A DNA stretch of 64,000 bases from Monoplex corrugatus (GCA_030674185.1 JAPXFY010000030.1:40979756-41043755); one strand, 5' to 3'. Numbered from the stretch's first letter, positions 51,195 to 63,700 are shown. A program made the numbers and translations. Notes: a model not told the origin generated them from the letters alone.

Positions 51195-54100
51195 TTTTCG
51201 TTCTCGTCTTTTTCTCGTTCTCGTGTTCTCGTTGTTGTTCTTGTCGTTCTTGTCGTCGTCGTTCTCGTTGTTGTTCTCGTTGTTCTCGTCGTTGTTCTCG
51301 TTGTTCTCGTTCTCGTTGTCCTCGTTGTTGTTCTCGTTGTTGTTCTCGTTGTTCCTGTCCTCGTTGTTCTCATTGTTGTTGTTCTCATTGTTGTTCTTGT
51401 TCTCATTGTTATTGTTCTCGTTGTTCTCACTTGTTCTTATCGTCGTTTTTTTTCTCGTTGTCGTCGTATTTCTTCTCGTTGTTCGTCGTTGTTCTCGTTG
51501 TCATCGTCGTTGTTTCTTCTCGCTGTCTCGTCGTTCTTCTCGTTGTCGTCATTGTTTCTCGTCATCGTCGTTGTTCTCGTTGTCGCCGTTGTTCTTTTTC
51601 TCGTTGTCGTCGTCCTTGTTCTTCTCGTCATCGTTGTTCTTTTCGTTGTCGTCGTTCTTCTCGTTGTCGTCGTTCTTCTCGTTGTCGTCGTTCTTTTTCT
51701 CGTTGTCGTCGTAGTCCTCGTTCTCGTCGTTGTTTTGTTCTTCTCGTTCTTGTCGTCGTCGTTCTTTTCGTTGTCGTCGTAGTTGTTTTCTCGTTGTTGT
51801 TAATTTGGTCTTCTCGTTGTCGTTCTTCTCGTTGTCGTCGTCGTTGTTCTTCTCGTTGTTGTCGTTGTTCTTCTCGTTGTTGTCGTTCTTCTCGTTGTTC
51901 TCGTCGTTGTTCTCGTTGTCATTGTCTTGTTGTCGTTCTTCTCGTTGTTGTCCTCGTCGTTGTTCCCGTCGTTGTTCCCGTTGTTCTCGTTGTTGTTCTT
52001 CTTGTTGTTGTTCTCGTTGTTGTTCTCGTTGTCGTTGTTGTCGTTGTTCTCGTCGTTCTCGTTGTTCTCGTCGTTGTTCTCGTTGTTGTTCTCGTTGTTG
52101 TTCTCGTTGTTGTTCTCGTTGCTGTTGTTTTCGTTGTTCTCGTGTCCTCGTTGTTGTTCTCGTTCTTCTCGTTGTCGTTGTTCTCGTTCTTCTCGTCGTC
52201 GTCGTTCTTCTCGTTGTCGTCGTTGTTTTTGTTCTCGTTGTTGTCGTCGTTGTTCTTCTCGTTGTCGTCGTCGTTCTTCTTGTCGTTGTTCTTCTTCTCG
52301 TTGTTGTCGTCGTTGTTCTTCTTCGCGTTGTTGTCGTCGTTCTTCTTCTCGTTGTTGTCGTCGTTCTTCTTCTCGTTGTTGTCGTCGTTGTTCTTCTCGT
52401 TGTTGTCGTTGTTCTTCTTCGCGTTGTTGTCGTCGTTGTTCTTCTTCTCGTTGTTGTCGTCGTTCTTCTTCTCGTTGTTGTCGTCGTTGTTCTTCTTCGC
52501 GTTGTTGTCATCGTTGTTCTTCTTCTCGTTGTTGTCGTTCTTCTCGTTATCGTCGTCGTTGTGCTTCTTGTTGTCGTCGTCTTTGTTCTTCTCGTTGTAG
52601 TCGTTCTTGTTCTTCTGGTTGACGTCGTCGTTCTTTTTCGCGTTGTCATCGTTGTTCTTGCTCTTCTCGTTGTTCTTGTCAACTGTCGTCGTTGTTCTTC
52701 TCGTTGTTTTCGTTGTTCTTCTTCTCGTTGTTCTTGTTGTTCTTCTCGTTGTCGTCGTCGTTCTTGTTCTCGTTGTTTTCGTTGTTCCCGTTGTTGTTCC
52801 GTTGTTGTTCTCATTGTCGTCGTTGCCATTCTCGTTGTCGTTCTTCTCGTTGTCGTCGTCATTCTTCTCGTTGTCGTCATTCTTCTCGTTGTCGTCGTTG
52901 TTGTTATTCTTCTTCTCGTTGTCGTTGTTCTTCTCATTGTCGTCGTTGTTCTTCTTCTCGTTGTCGTCGTTGTTCTCGTCGTCGTCGTTGTTCTCGTTGA
53001 CGTCGTCGTTCTTCTCGTTGTTGTTCTTCCTCTCGTTGTCGTCGTCGTTCTTCTCGTTGTTGTCGTCGTTCTTCTTCTCATTGTCGTCGTCGTTCTTCTT
53101 CTCATTGTCGTCGTTGTTCTTCTTCTCATTGTCGTCGTTGTTCTTGTTCTTTTCGTTGTCATCGTCGTTGTTCTTCTTGTTGTTCCTCCTCTCGCTGTCG
53201 TCGTTCTTCTCGTTCTTCTTCTTCTCGTTTTCATTGTTCTCGTTGGTTGTTCTCGTTGTTCTTCTCGTTGTTGTTCTCGTTGTCGTTCTTATAGTCGTTC
53301 TTGTTTTCGTTGTTATTCTCGTTGTCGTTGTTGATCTTCTCTATTGTTGTCGTTGTTCTTCTCGTCGTCGTCATTCTTCTCGTCGTCATCGTCGTTCTCG
53401 TTGTTCTCGTTGCTGTTGTTTTCGATGTTGTTCTCGTTCTTGTTCTCGTTCTTGTTCTTCACGTTGTCGTCGTCGTTGTTCTTCTTCGCCTTGTCGTCGT
53501 TGTTCTTCTTCTTCGTCTTGTCGTAGTTCTCGTTCTAGTCGTTTTGCTCTTCTCATTGTTGTCATCGTCGTTCTTTTCGTTGTCGTCGTTGTTCTTCTCG
53601 TTGTCGTAGTTTTCTCGTTGTCGTTAATTTGGTCTTCTCGTTGTCGTCGTTGTTCTCGTTCTCGTCTTTCTTCTCGTTGTCATTGTTCTTGTTGTCCTTC
53701 TCGTTGTTGTTCTCATTGTCGTTGTTCTCGTTGTCCTTCTCGTTGTTCTCGTTGTCGATGTTCTTGTTCTTCTCGTTGTCGTTCTTCTCGTTGTTGTTCT
53801 CGTTGTCCTTCTCGTTGTTGTTCTCGTTGTCGTTGTTCTGGTTGTTGTTCTTCTCGTCGTTGTTCTTCTCGTTGTTCTCGTTGTCGTTCTTCTCGTTGTT
53901 CTTCTCGTTGTTCTTCTCATTGTCATTGTTGTTCTTATAGTCGTTCTTGTTTTCGTCGTTATTCTCGTTGTTGTTCTCGTTGTTTTCATTGTCGTCGTTG
54001 CCGCTCTCGTTGTCTTCGTTGTTATTCTCGTTGTCGTCGTTGATCTTCTATTGTCGTTCTCGTCGTCGTCCTTCTGGTCGTCGTCGTCGTTCTCGTTGTC

Positions 54101-57100
54101 GTTGTTCTCGTTGCTGTTGTTTTCGTTGTTGTTCTCGTTGTTGTTCTCGTTCTTGTTCTTGTTCTTCACGTGTCGTCGTCGTTGTTCTTCTCGTTGTCGT
54201 CGTTCTTCTTCTTCGCCTTGTCGTCGTAGTTCTCGTTCTAGTCGTTTTGTTCTTCTCGTTGTTCTTTTCGTTGTCGTTCTTCTCGTTGTCGTTTTCTCGT
54301 TGTCGTTAATTTGGTCTTCTCGTTGTCGTCGTCGTTGTTCTCGTTGTCGTCGTCGTTGTTCTCGTTCTAGTCGTTTTGTTTCTCGTTGTTGTCGTTCTTT
54401 TCGTTGTCGTAGTTGTTCTCGTTGTCGAAGTTTTCTCGTTGTCGTTAATTTGGTCTTCTCGTTGTCGTCGTCGTTGTTCTCGTTGTCGTCGTCGTTCTTC
54501 TCGTTGTTGTCGTTCTTCTCGTTCTCGTCGTTCTTCTCGTTGTCATTGTTCTTGTCGTTCTTCTTCTCGTTGTCGTTGTTCCCGTTGTCGTTGTTCTCGT
54601 TGTCGTTCTCGTTGTTCTCGTTGCTGTTGTTCTCGTTGTCCTCGTTGTTCTCGTTGTCGATGTTCTTGTTCTTCTCGTTGTCGTTCTTCTCGTTGTCTAT
54701 GTTCTTGTTCTTCTCGTTGTCGTTGTTCTTCTGGTTGTCGTCCTTGATGTTCTCGTTCTTCTGGTTGTTCTGGTTCTTCTCGTTGTTCACCTTCTCGTTG
54801 TCGCCGTTGTTCACCTTCTCGTTGTCGTTCTTCTCGTTGTCGTCGTTGTTCTTCCATTGTCGTTTTTCTCGTCGTCATCGTCCTTCTCGTTGTCGTTTTC
54901 GTTGTTCTCGTTCTTGTTGTTCTCGTTGTCGTTGTTCTACTTCTTCGCTGTCGTTCTTCTTTGCGTTGTCGTCGTCGTTGTTCTTCTCTTCGTTGTTGTC
55001 GTAGTTGATCTTCTCGTTGTCGTCGTTGTTCTCGTTGTCGTTCTTTTCTTCTTCTCATTGTCGTTCTTCTTCGCCGTCGTTGTTCTTTTACGTTGTCGTC
55101 GTTCTTTTCGTTGTTCTAGTTCTTCTTCACATGGTTGTTCTCGTTGTTGTCGTCGTTGTTCTTCTCGTTGTTGTTCTTGTTGTCGTCGTTCTTATTGTCG
55201 TCGTTGTTGTTGTTCTTCACGTTGTAGTCGTTCTTCTGGTTGACGTCGTCGTTGTTCTCGTTGTCGTAGTTGTGCTTTCTTCTTGTCGTCGTCGTTCTCG
55301 TTGTTGTCGTCGTTCTTCTCGTTGTCGTCGTTGTTCTTCTCGTTGTAGTCGTTCTTCTGGTTGACGTTCTTCTCGTTGTCGTTCTCGTTGTCGTTGTTCT
55401 TCTCGTTGTTATTCTTCTTCTCGTTGTCGTCGTTGTTCTTCTCGCTGTCGTTCTTATTCTCGTTCTCCTTGTTGTCGTCGATGTCATTGTTCTCGTTGTC
55501 GTCGACATCATTGTTCTAGTTCTTGTCATCGTTATTGTTCTTCTCGTTGTCTTCGTTGTTGTTGATCTCGTTGTTCTCGTTGTCGTTCTTCTCGTTGTCG
55601 TTCTTCTTGTTGTCTTCGTTGTTCTTCTCATTGTGCGTCGTTATTGTTTTTCTCGTTGTCGTTCTTTTCGTTGTCGTTGTTCTCGTTGTCATTGTTTTGT
55701 TCTTCTCATTGTCGTCGTTGTCTTTCTCGTTCTTCCTCTCGTTGTTCTCGTTGTCGTTCTCGTTGTCGTCGTTCTTCTCGTCGTTCTTCTCATTGTTGTT
55801 CTCGTTGTCATCGTTGTTCTCGTTGCGTTGTCGTCGTTGTTCTTCCTCTGTTTTTGTTGTTGTTCTCGTTGTCGTTCTTCTCGTTCTCATTGTTGTTCTT
55901 CTCGTTGTCATCGTTGTTCTCGTTGCGTTGTCGTTGTTCTTCCTGTTTTTGTTGTTCTTCTCGTTGTCGTTGTTCTCGTTGTCGTTCTTCTCGTTGTCGT
56001 CGTTGTTCTCGTTGTCGTTCTTGTTGTCGTCGTCGTTCTCGTTGTCGTCGTTGTTCTCGTTGTCGTTCTTGTTGTCGTTCTTCTTCTCGTTGTCGTTCTT
56101 CTCGTTGTCATCGTTATTTTCGTTGTAGTTGTTGTCGTTGCCGTTGTTCTCGTTGTTGTTCTCGTTGTTGTTCTCGTTGTCGTCGTCCTTCTCCTCGTCA
56201 CTGTTGTTCTCGTTGTCATTATTCTTCTCGTTGTCATCGTTGTCGTCGTTCTTCTCATTAACGTCGTTGTTCTCTCGTTGTCGTCGTTCTTCTCGTTGTC
56301 GTTCTTCTCGTTGTCGTCGTTCTCGTTGTCGTCGTTGTTGTTCTTCTCGTTGTCGTTGCTCTTCTCGTTGTCGTCGTTGTTCTTCTCGTTGTCGTTCTTC
56401 TCGTTGTCGTTGTTGCTCTTCTCGTTGTTTTCTCGTTGTCATCGTTGTTATTGTTCTTCTCGTTCTTCTTGTTGTCTTCGTTGTTCTTCGTTGTCATCGT
56501 CTTTGTTCTTATTATGCGTCGTCGTTATTGTTTTTCTCGTTGTCGTTGTTCTTTTCTTGTTGTTGTCGTTGTTCTCGTTGTCATTGTTTTGTTCTTCTCG
56601 TTGTCGTCATTGTTCTCGTTGTCGTCGTCGTTCTTCCTCTCATTGCTGTCGTTGTTCTCGTTGTCGTCGTTCTCGTTGTCGTCGTTGTTCTCGTTGTCGT
56701 CGTTGTTCTCGTTGTCGTTGTTCTCGTCGTTCTTCTCGTTGTCGTTCTTCTCGTTATCGTTCTTCTCGTTGTCGTCGTCGTTTTTTTCGTTCTCGTCGTT
56801 GTTCTTCTCGCTGTCGTCGTCGTTCTTCTCGCTGTCGTCGTCGTTCTTCTCGTTGTCGTCGTCGTTCTCGTTGTCGTTGTCGTTGTTCTCGTTGTTGCTG
56901 TTCTCATTGTTATTGTTATTCTTGTTGTTGCTCTCGTTGTTTCCGTTCTCGTTATTGTTCTCGTTGTCATTGTTTTCTCGTTGTTGTTCTCGTTGTTGTT
57001 CTCGTTGGTGTTGTCTTCGTTGGTGTTGTCTTCGTTGGTGTTGTTCTCGTTGTTCTTGTTTTTGTTCTTGTCGTTCTCATTTTGTTGTTCTCGTTGTTGT

Positions 57101-59945
57101 TCCCGTTTTTGTTCTAATTGTTATTGTTTTCTCGTTATTGTTGTTCTCGTTGTTATTGTTGTTCTCGTTGTTCACGCTGCTGTTGTTGCTGTTCTCGTTG
57201 TTCTTGTTGCTCTCGTTGTTGTTCTCGTTCTCGTTTCTGTTTGTTGTTCTGGATGTTATTGTTCTCGTTGTTGTTCTCGTTATTCTCGTAGTCGTCGTCG
57301 TTGTCCTCGTCGTTCTTCTCGTTGTTGTTCTCGTTGTCCTCGTCGTCGTTCTTCTCGTTGTCGTCGTTGTTCTCGTTGTCATTATTGTTCTTCTCGTTGT
57401 TGTTATTCTCGTTCTCATTGTCGTCGTTGTTATCGTTGTCATCGTTTTTCTCGTTGTCGTCGTTGTTCTTCTCGTTGTCGCAGTCGTTCTTTCTCGCTGT
57501 CGTCGTTTTTCTTCTCGTTGTCGTCGTTGTTCTTGTCGTTGTCGTCCGTGTTCATCTTCTCGTTGTCGTTCTTCTCGGTGTCGTTCTTCTTGTCGTTGTT
57601 CTTGTTGTCGTTCTTCTTGTTGTCGTTCTTGTTGTCGTTGTTCTTCTTGTTGTCGTTCTTGTTGTCGTTCTTGTTGTCGTTCATCTTCTCGTTGTCGTCT
57701 TGTTCTCATTGTCGTTGTTCTTGTTGTTGTTCTCGTTTTCTTCTTCTTGTTGTCGTCGTTGTTCATCTTCTTGTTGTCGTCGTTGTTCATCATCTTGTTG
57801 TCGTCGTTCTTCTTCTCATTGTCGTTGTTCTTGTTGTTGTTCTCGTTGTTCTCGTTTTCGTCGTTTTCTTCTTCTCGTTGTCGTCGTTCTTCTTCTCATT
57901 GTCGTCGTTCTTCTCGTTGTTCTTCTCGTTGTCGTCGTTGTTCTTCTCGTTGTCGTCGTTGTTCTTCTCGTTGTCGTCGTTGTTGTTCTCGTTGTCGTCG
58001 TTGTTCTTCTCGTTGTCGTCGTTGTTCTTCTTCTCATTGTTGTTGTTCTCCTTGTCGTTCTCGTTGTTGTCGTTTTCGTTGTTTTTGTTCTCTTTCGTCC
58101 GCTCGTTGTTCTCGTTCTTTGTCTCGTTCTCGTTGTTTTCGTTGTTGCTGTTGTTCTTCGTTCTCGTTGTTTGTCTCGTTGTTGCTGTTGCTCTCGTTCT
58201 TCTCGTTGTCTGTTGCTGTTCTCGTTGTCGTTCTCGTTGCTGTTGTTGACGTTCTCGTTGTTGCTGTTGTTCTTCGTTGTTGTTGTCGTTGCTGTTGTTC
58301 TCGTTGCTGTTGTTCTCGTTGCTGTTGTTCTTGTTGCTGCTGTTGTTCTCGTTGTTGCTGTTGTTCTCGTTGTTGTTCTCATTGTCGTTTCTCGTTGTTG
58401 TTGCTGTTCTTGTTGCTGTTCTCGTTCTCGTTGTTGCTGTTGTTCATGTTGCTCTTTTCGTTGCTGCTGTTGTTCTCGTTAATGTTGTTCTCGTTGTTTT
58501 GCTGTTGTTCTCGTTGTTGTTGTTCTTGTTGCTCTTTTCGTTGCTGCTGTTCTCGTTGTTGTTGTTGTTCTCGTTAATGTTGTTCTCGTTGCTGTTGTTC
58601 TCGTTGTTGTTGCTGTTGTTCTCGTTGTTGCTGTTGTTCTCGTTGTTGTTCTCGTTCTTGTTGTTCTCGTTGTTGTGCTCGTTGCTGTTCTCGTTGTTGT
58701 CCTCATTGTTGTTGCTGTTGTTCTCGTTGTTGCTGTTGTTCTCGTTGTTGTTCTCGTTGTTGTTCTCGTTGTTCTTGTTCTCGTTGTCCTCGTTGTTGCT
58801 CTCGTTGTTGTTGCTCTCGTTGTTGTTGTTGTTCTCGTTGTTCTCGTTGTTGTTCTCGTTGTTGTTGTTCTCGTTGTTGTTGCTCTCGTTGTTGTTGTTC
58901 TCGTTGTTGTTGTTCTCGTTGTTGTTGTTCTCGTTGTTGTTGTTCTCGTTGTTCTCGTTGTTGCTCTCGTTGTTGTTGCTCTCGTTGTTCTCGTTGTTGT
59001 TGCTCTCGTTGTTCTCGTTGCTCTCGTTGTTTTTGTTCTCGTTGTTGTTCTCGTTGTTGTTCTCGTTGTTGTTCTCGTTGTTGTTCTCGTTGTTGCTCTC
59101 GTTGTTGTTGCTGTTCTCGTTGTTGTTGCTCTCGTTGTTGTTGTTGCTCTCGTTGTTGCTGTTGCTCTCGTTGTTGTTGCTCTCGTTGTTGTTGCTCTCG
59201 TTGTTCTCGTAATTGTTCTCGTAATTTTTGTTCTCGTAATTGTTGCTCTCGTTGTTGTTGCTCTCATTGTTGTTGTTGTTCTCGTTGTTGTTGTTGCTCT
59301 CGTTGTTGTTCTCGTTGTTGCTCTCGTTGTTGTTGCTCTCGTTGTTGTTGTTCTCGTTGTTGTTCTCGTTGTTCTTGTTGTTGTTGTTCTCGTTGTTGTT
59401 GTTCTCGTTGTTCTCGTTGTTGCTCTCTTTGTTGTTGTTCTCGTTGTTCTTGTTGTTGCTCTCGTTGTTGTTGCTCTCGTTGTTGTTCTCGTTGTTGTTG
59501 CTCTCGTTGTTCTCGTAATTGTTGTTCTCGTTGTTGTTGTTCTCTTTGTTGTTGTTCTCGTTGTTGTTCTCGTTGTTTATGTTGTTGCTGTTGTTCTCGT
59601 TTTTCTCGTTTGTCTCATTGCTGTTTCTTTTTTGTTGTTCTAGTTGTTGCTGTTCTTGTTGTTCTCGTTGTTGTTGTTCTCGTTGTTGTTCTAGTTGTTG
59701 CTGTTGTCGTTGTTCTAGTTGTTTGTCTCGTTCTCGTTGTTGCTGTTGTTCTCGTTGTTGCTGCTGTTCTCGTTGTTCTCGTTGTTGTTCTCGTTGTTGT
59801 TCCCGTTGTTGTTCCCGTTGTTCTCGTTGTTGTTGGTCTCGTTCTCGTTCTCGTTTTTGTTCTGTTTTTGTTGTTCTCATTGTTGTTCTCATTGTTATTG
59901 TTATTCTTGTTGTTCTCGTTATTCTCGTTGTTGTCCTCGTGATTT
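51195..59945. repeat. 8.8-kb hypervariable TTCTCGTTGTCGTCG array, nearly A-free
   Basis: Built from TTC, TCG, TTG and GTC triplets with TTCTCGTTG as the common block. CpG-rich to about 57000, then increasingly TTG-rich with CTGTTG units to the end. Adenine is very rare on the + strand. All stop codons contain A on the + strand, and minus-strand stops appear there as TTA, CTA or TCA, so all six frames stay open for hundreds of codons. The marker TTAATTTGGTCTTCTCG recurs near 51800, 53622, 54305 and 54444, showing higher-order duplication. I do not consider any of these frames genes. Confidence 0.93.
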
Positions 59946-61075
59946 TTTGATTTTTTTATCGTGTTCTTAGGTTCTTGTTTCAGTTGTTGCCATGTCTTGG
60001 TTCCCCTTTTGTTTGTTTCCTCCTTGTTTTCTTGATCTTACGTTCCTCTTTTTGTTTGTTTTCTATTCTGTTTTGTCGGTAGTTTTATCAATCATGGTCT
60101 ACTTGTCTTTCTGTTATTTTCATGTTTAATTTTGTCGACTAATTTATGCTCGTTCTGCCTTTGGCCTCGATGCTTTATTTTGCTTTGGTTTTTGTTTTCC
60201 TTTTCTAGCTTTGATCTTCCTCTTATTGGTGTAATTGTTCTTGATGTTATTCTTATTCTCGATTTTTTCCCTTTTATTCTTCTTCTTCGTGCTGTTCTTG
60301 GCGTTTTGCTGGTGGTGTTTTTGTCGCTGTTGTTATCATTGATGTCCTTTTTCTGTTTGTCGTCGTTCTGCTTCTCATCGTTTCTGCTCTTGCTGTTGTC
60401 CTGGTTTGCTTGTTGCCACTGTTTTTGTTTCCTTTTCTGTTTCTCCATGTTGTTCCTGTTCTGGCTGTTGTTTTCAACTACGTAATGATAACAGTCATGG
60501 ATTTTCTTTATATTGTGTATTGGTCGGCTTTTGTTCTTGTTTTGTGTTTCTCTACTTGTTTGCGTTTTTGTTTTAATTTTGGCTTTGTGTTGTTTTGTTT
60601 TATAGTGCAAGCTTTGTGACTGTTCCTTTTGTTCTTGTTTTGTGTGTTTCTCTACTTGTTTGTGTTTTTGTTTTAATTTTGGTTTTGTGTTTTGTTTTAT
60701 AGTGCAAGCTTTGTGATTGTTCCTCTTCTTGTTTTGTGTGTTTCTCTACTTGTTTGTGTGTTTTTGTTTTAATTTTGGTTTTGTGTTGTTTTGTTTTATA
60801 GTGCAAGCTTTGTGATTGTTCCTTTTCTTCTTGCTCAGTTTTATGTCGTATCTTCTGTTGTTGTTTCTTTTGTGTTTTTGCTGCTATTTTCCCTTCTTTT
60901 ATTTTTCTTGTTGTCCTTGTTCTTGCCTTTCTTGTTCGTGTTCCCCTGTGTCTTTTTCATTTCCTCTTCGTTTTGTTCTTTCTTTGTTTGTATATATTTT
61001 AGTGTGTTTTTGTTTTGTTTTTCTTGTTTGGTTTCTCCTTTACGTTTTTTTTCCTGGTTTCTATAACGTATACAA
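59946..61075. repeat. T-rich region with a ~98-bp tandem repeat
   Basis: Low-complexity T-rich DNA. Between about 60535 and 60835 a 97-99-bp unit (TATAGTGCAAGCTTTGTGAT ... TTTCTCTACTTGTTTGTG ... TTTTGTTTTAATTTTGG) is present three times plus a partial copy; TATAGTGC falls at 60601, 60698 and 60797. Confidence 0.85.
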
Positions 61076-61840
61076 TGGAAGACTTCCTTGGTTTTGATCT
61101 TCTTGCTGCTGCTGCTTTTTACGATGCAGAGCGTACGCTACTTGTAATCCTGGCGTGGTGTGAGGTCATTACGGGCAAACTGCAACAAGATAAGACGAAA
61201 ATTGTATGTGCAATGACTTACACAAAATACGTAAATAGACAAATAGAAAAATCAATGTCCAAATGATTTAACGTAAATGATACAGACATACAATGTAGAC
61301 AGTGGATGCATGCTTAGACATGTCGATAGACAGGGGCGGATGGATCGAGGTACAAGATTTCACGACAAAAGAACTGCCTCTGGCAAAATCGTGTAGAAAA
61401 CTCGCTTTCATAAGAAAACAAAAACACATGCACACACCGGAAAACAATCAAAACAGACAATCAATTAGTCATACGCACTTAACACACAAACAAGCCTATT
61501 AGTCTCTGAACGGTTGCACAGTCGCACGAATCTGGAACAGATTCCAAAGGAAATAGCGAATAAAGTGTTCTGGAAACTTAAGGAGCATTTCAGGTCATTG
61601 CACTAAAATTAGGGATTGTTTCCGTTTATGTTTGAAAATGAACTCCTCTTGGTTTGAAGGATGTGCCATTTTGAGCTGTAACTAACATTTCACGACAGGA
61701 CAGAAAATCTCAGTTGGACAATTTTCTCGTCGCTTTGATCGAACAAACTAGACTGGATTGGATTGGATGGTATTGGGTTCATTGTTTCTGGACGTAACGC
61801 TGTTTTACAACGTGAAATGGGCTTGACCTTCATGGAGAAA
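61076..61840. other. Intergenic sequence, no gene recognised
   Basis: Mixed sequence with two short frames (61015-61266, 61302-61502) that have no domain and no splice context. Not supported as genes. Confidence 0.5.
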
Positions 61841-61842
61841 GT

Positions 61843-62055
61843 ACATCGCCATCGCAGGGCGCCACCTCCCTTTGTTATATCTATATGCATATATTTTTGT
61901 TTACTTAAGGGTGTTTTCTTTTGCCAAGTGAAACTACTTTGCTGTCGCAGGTTTTTCAACTCAAAACACATCGCCATCGTACGGCGCCACCTCCCTTTAT
62001 TATATCTATATGCATGTGTTTTTGTTTCTCTAAGGGTGTTTTCTTCTTTTCGCCC
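61843..62055. repeat. 125-bp direct duplication
   Basis: ACATCGCCATCGCAGGGCGC at 61843 and ACATCGCCATCGTACGGCGC at 61968 begin two copies. Each continues CACCTCCCTTTGTTATATCT, TATGCAT...TTTTTGTTT and AAGGGTGTTTTCTT. The second copy ends near 62050. Confidence 0.88.
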
Positions 62056-62145
62056 AACCCGAGTTGTTTCTGGAGCACACTGCGCATGCTAGGACCTGGG
62101 CGTTTGGTAATTTGTCGCTCCACACATACATACACAGCAACTTAA

Positions 62146-62191
62146 CGCACGCGCGCTTTTAAGAACAGGCACACGCACAGGTATACACACA

Positions 62192-62227
<36 letters not shown>

Positions 62228-62352
62228 GCACACATACAAACACGCGTGCACACGCACACGCGCACACACACGCGCACACGCGCACACACACACACACACT
62301 CGCACACACACGCACGCACGCACACACGCACACACATACACACACACACGTT
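62146..62352. repeat. CA-rich microsatellite
   Basis: (CA)n with CGCG and TACA interruptions. Confidence 0.9.
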
Positions 62353-62599
62353 CTGTTCAGTTACCTTCATTGAATATATTCAGGGCCTTTAGATGTGTGG
62401 CTGTGTGGTTTGTCAGCCACGTTGACAAAGGCAGACGTCAGTTTTCGTCCTTTGCTGTAAAGCAGAAAAGTCCTGGAACTCATCTGTACCGTCCGTTCTG
62501 GGGATGTCTCGAATGTTGTCCAGCTAGACGTTGTTCATGAAGTTTCTTCAGTCATCTGTCAATAAGAAGAAGGTATCAAATGTATTCCTATTGTCTGTG

Positions 62600-62700
62600 C
62601 GCGTGGTGGTGGTGGTGGTGGTGGTGGTGGTAGTTGGTGGTTGGTGATGGTGGTGGTGGTGGTGGTGGTTGTGGTGGTGAGTGATAGTGGTGGTTGGTGT
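62600..62700. repeat. (GGT)n microsatellite
   Basis: GGT runs with TTGGTGATGGT interruptions. Confidence 0.9.
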
Positions 62701-62860
62701 TTGGTAGATGGTGATGGTTTCCTCGAATGTTGATTTATTATTTACATTCATGAATAAAGAAAATTTCATGTGAAAGAATGTTTTGTCCGTTATGCTTTTG
62801 TATATGTACAAGGTCTGTACAGACACACATTAATGCATTTTGTTGTGTACGTATATTTGC

Positions 62861-62998
62861 AGAAGTGTGAAGCAGGACTCCTGCCAAAGATGAAGTTGAA
62901 GGAGGACATGCAGAGTCTTCATCTGAGGGAGACACGATGGATGAGCAGACACCACCACCCAGCATCGTCTCAGCAAGATCATCAACATTCTCAGAATG
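62861..62998 (+). other. Possible orphan exon, weak
   Basis: A TTTGCAG acceptor-like site at about 62861 opens into a sequence whose composition differs from its neighbours. In one frame it reads TPAKDEVEGGHAESSSEGDT, MDEQTPPPSIVSARSSTFSE, C and stop, an acidic Ser/Pro-rich tail. That frame has a TGA just after the acceptor, so a later acceptor would be required. Another frame (KCEAGLLPKMKLKEDMQSLH) is also open. No homology is recognised. It could be a terminal exon of a gene upstream or chance. Confidence 0.2.
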
Positions 62999-63026
62999 CT
63001 AAACAACGTGTGGAGATTTCCCCCCA

Positions 63027-63700
63027 ATCATCATGAGCCCTGCCGCATGGCGTTGGTGATCATGGCCCTCCATACGAATCTATCTTTTGTCACTGCAAGT
63101 TCATCTCCCACCCTCTGTTTTCATCCACTCCACAAGACTGTCCAGTATTTTCTCCCTAGGTTCACTTTGTGCCCTTTTTGCCTCTTCTTTTCATGTTGTA
63201 ACTAGGTACTCTAAAATCTCTTGTCTCATAAAATGTCCCATAAATGTTGCCCGTCCTTCCCCAATCCTACTCAATGTTCTTTTTGTGTTTGCCTCTTTCA
63301 AGACTGTCTCGTTTGTTTTCTTTGCTCTCCATATAACTCTTAACATTCTTCTTAGAAATTACATTGCACCTGCCTCAATCTTGATGACATTGCGTGCTGA
63401 CTGTCCATGCTTCGCATATGTACAACAACATCGATTTTATATAACACTGAAGAATCTCCCTGGTGCCAATCGATAGGGATCTGTCGTCCAGAACACTGAA
63501 TGCTTTCTTAGCCTGTCAGGCTCTGCTGGCCATCTCCAAAGTGCGCCCGCCGCCTGGTGAGATGACTGGAGGACTGGATGACATGATGGTCGGTGAAAGA
63601 CAGGAAATCTCATGCAGAGTTACGGCAGATGGCACAGCATTATGGGGCAGGTTGAAGGTTTTGAATGTCTGGAACAGTCATCTCACTAGTTCCCCCAAAT
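63027..63700 (-). mobile_element. Old LINE copy (GAT-tailed family) with 5' inversion
   Basis: From about 63570 leftward, the minus strand encodes a decayed version of the family's 3' end (VISPGGGRTLEMASRA, LLYICEAWTVST, GHFMRQEILEYLVTT, then a short GAT tail at 63030). From about 63575 to 63690, the + strand encodes the preceding segment (MVGERQEISCRVTADGTAL, then a frame change to VEGFECL). The two halves meet head-to-head and share CAGTCATCTCAC, as expected for twin-priming inversion. Confidence 0.8.

Noticed and set aside
51195..59945. Many long open frames (up to 713 codons) on both strands, rich in Leu/Val/Ser/Cys or Thr/Arg/Asn/Glu
   Set aside because: They follow from scarce A in a triplet-based array; composition changes with frame, there is no start or splice context, and opposing frames are equally open.
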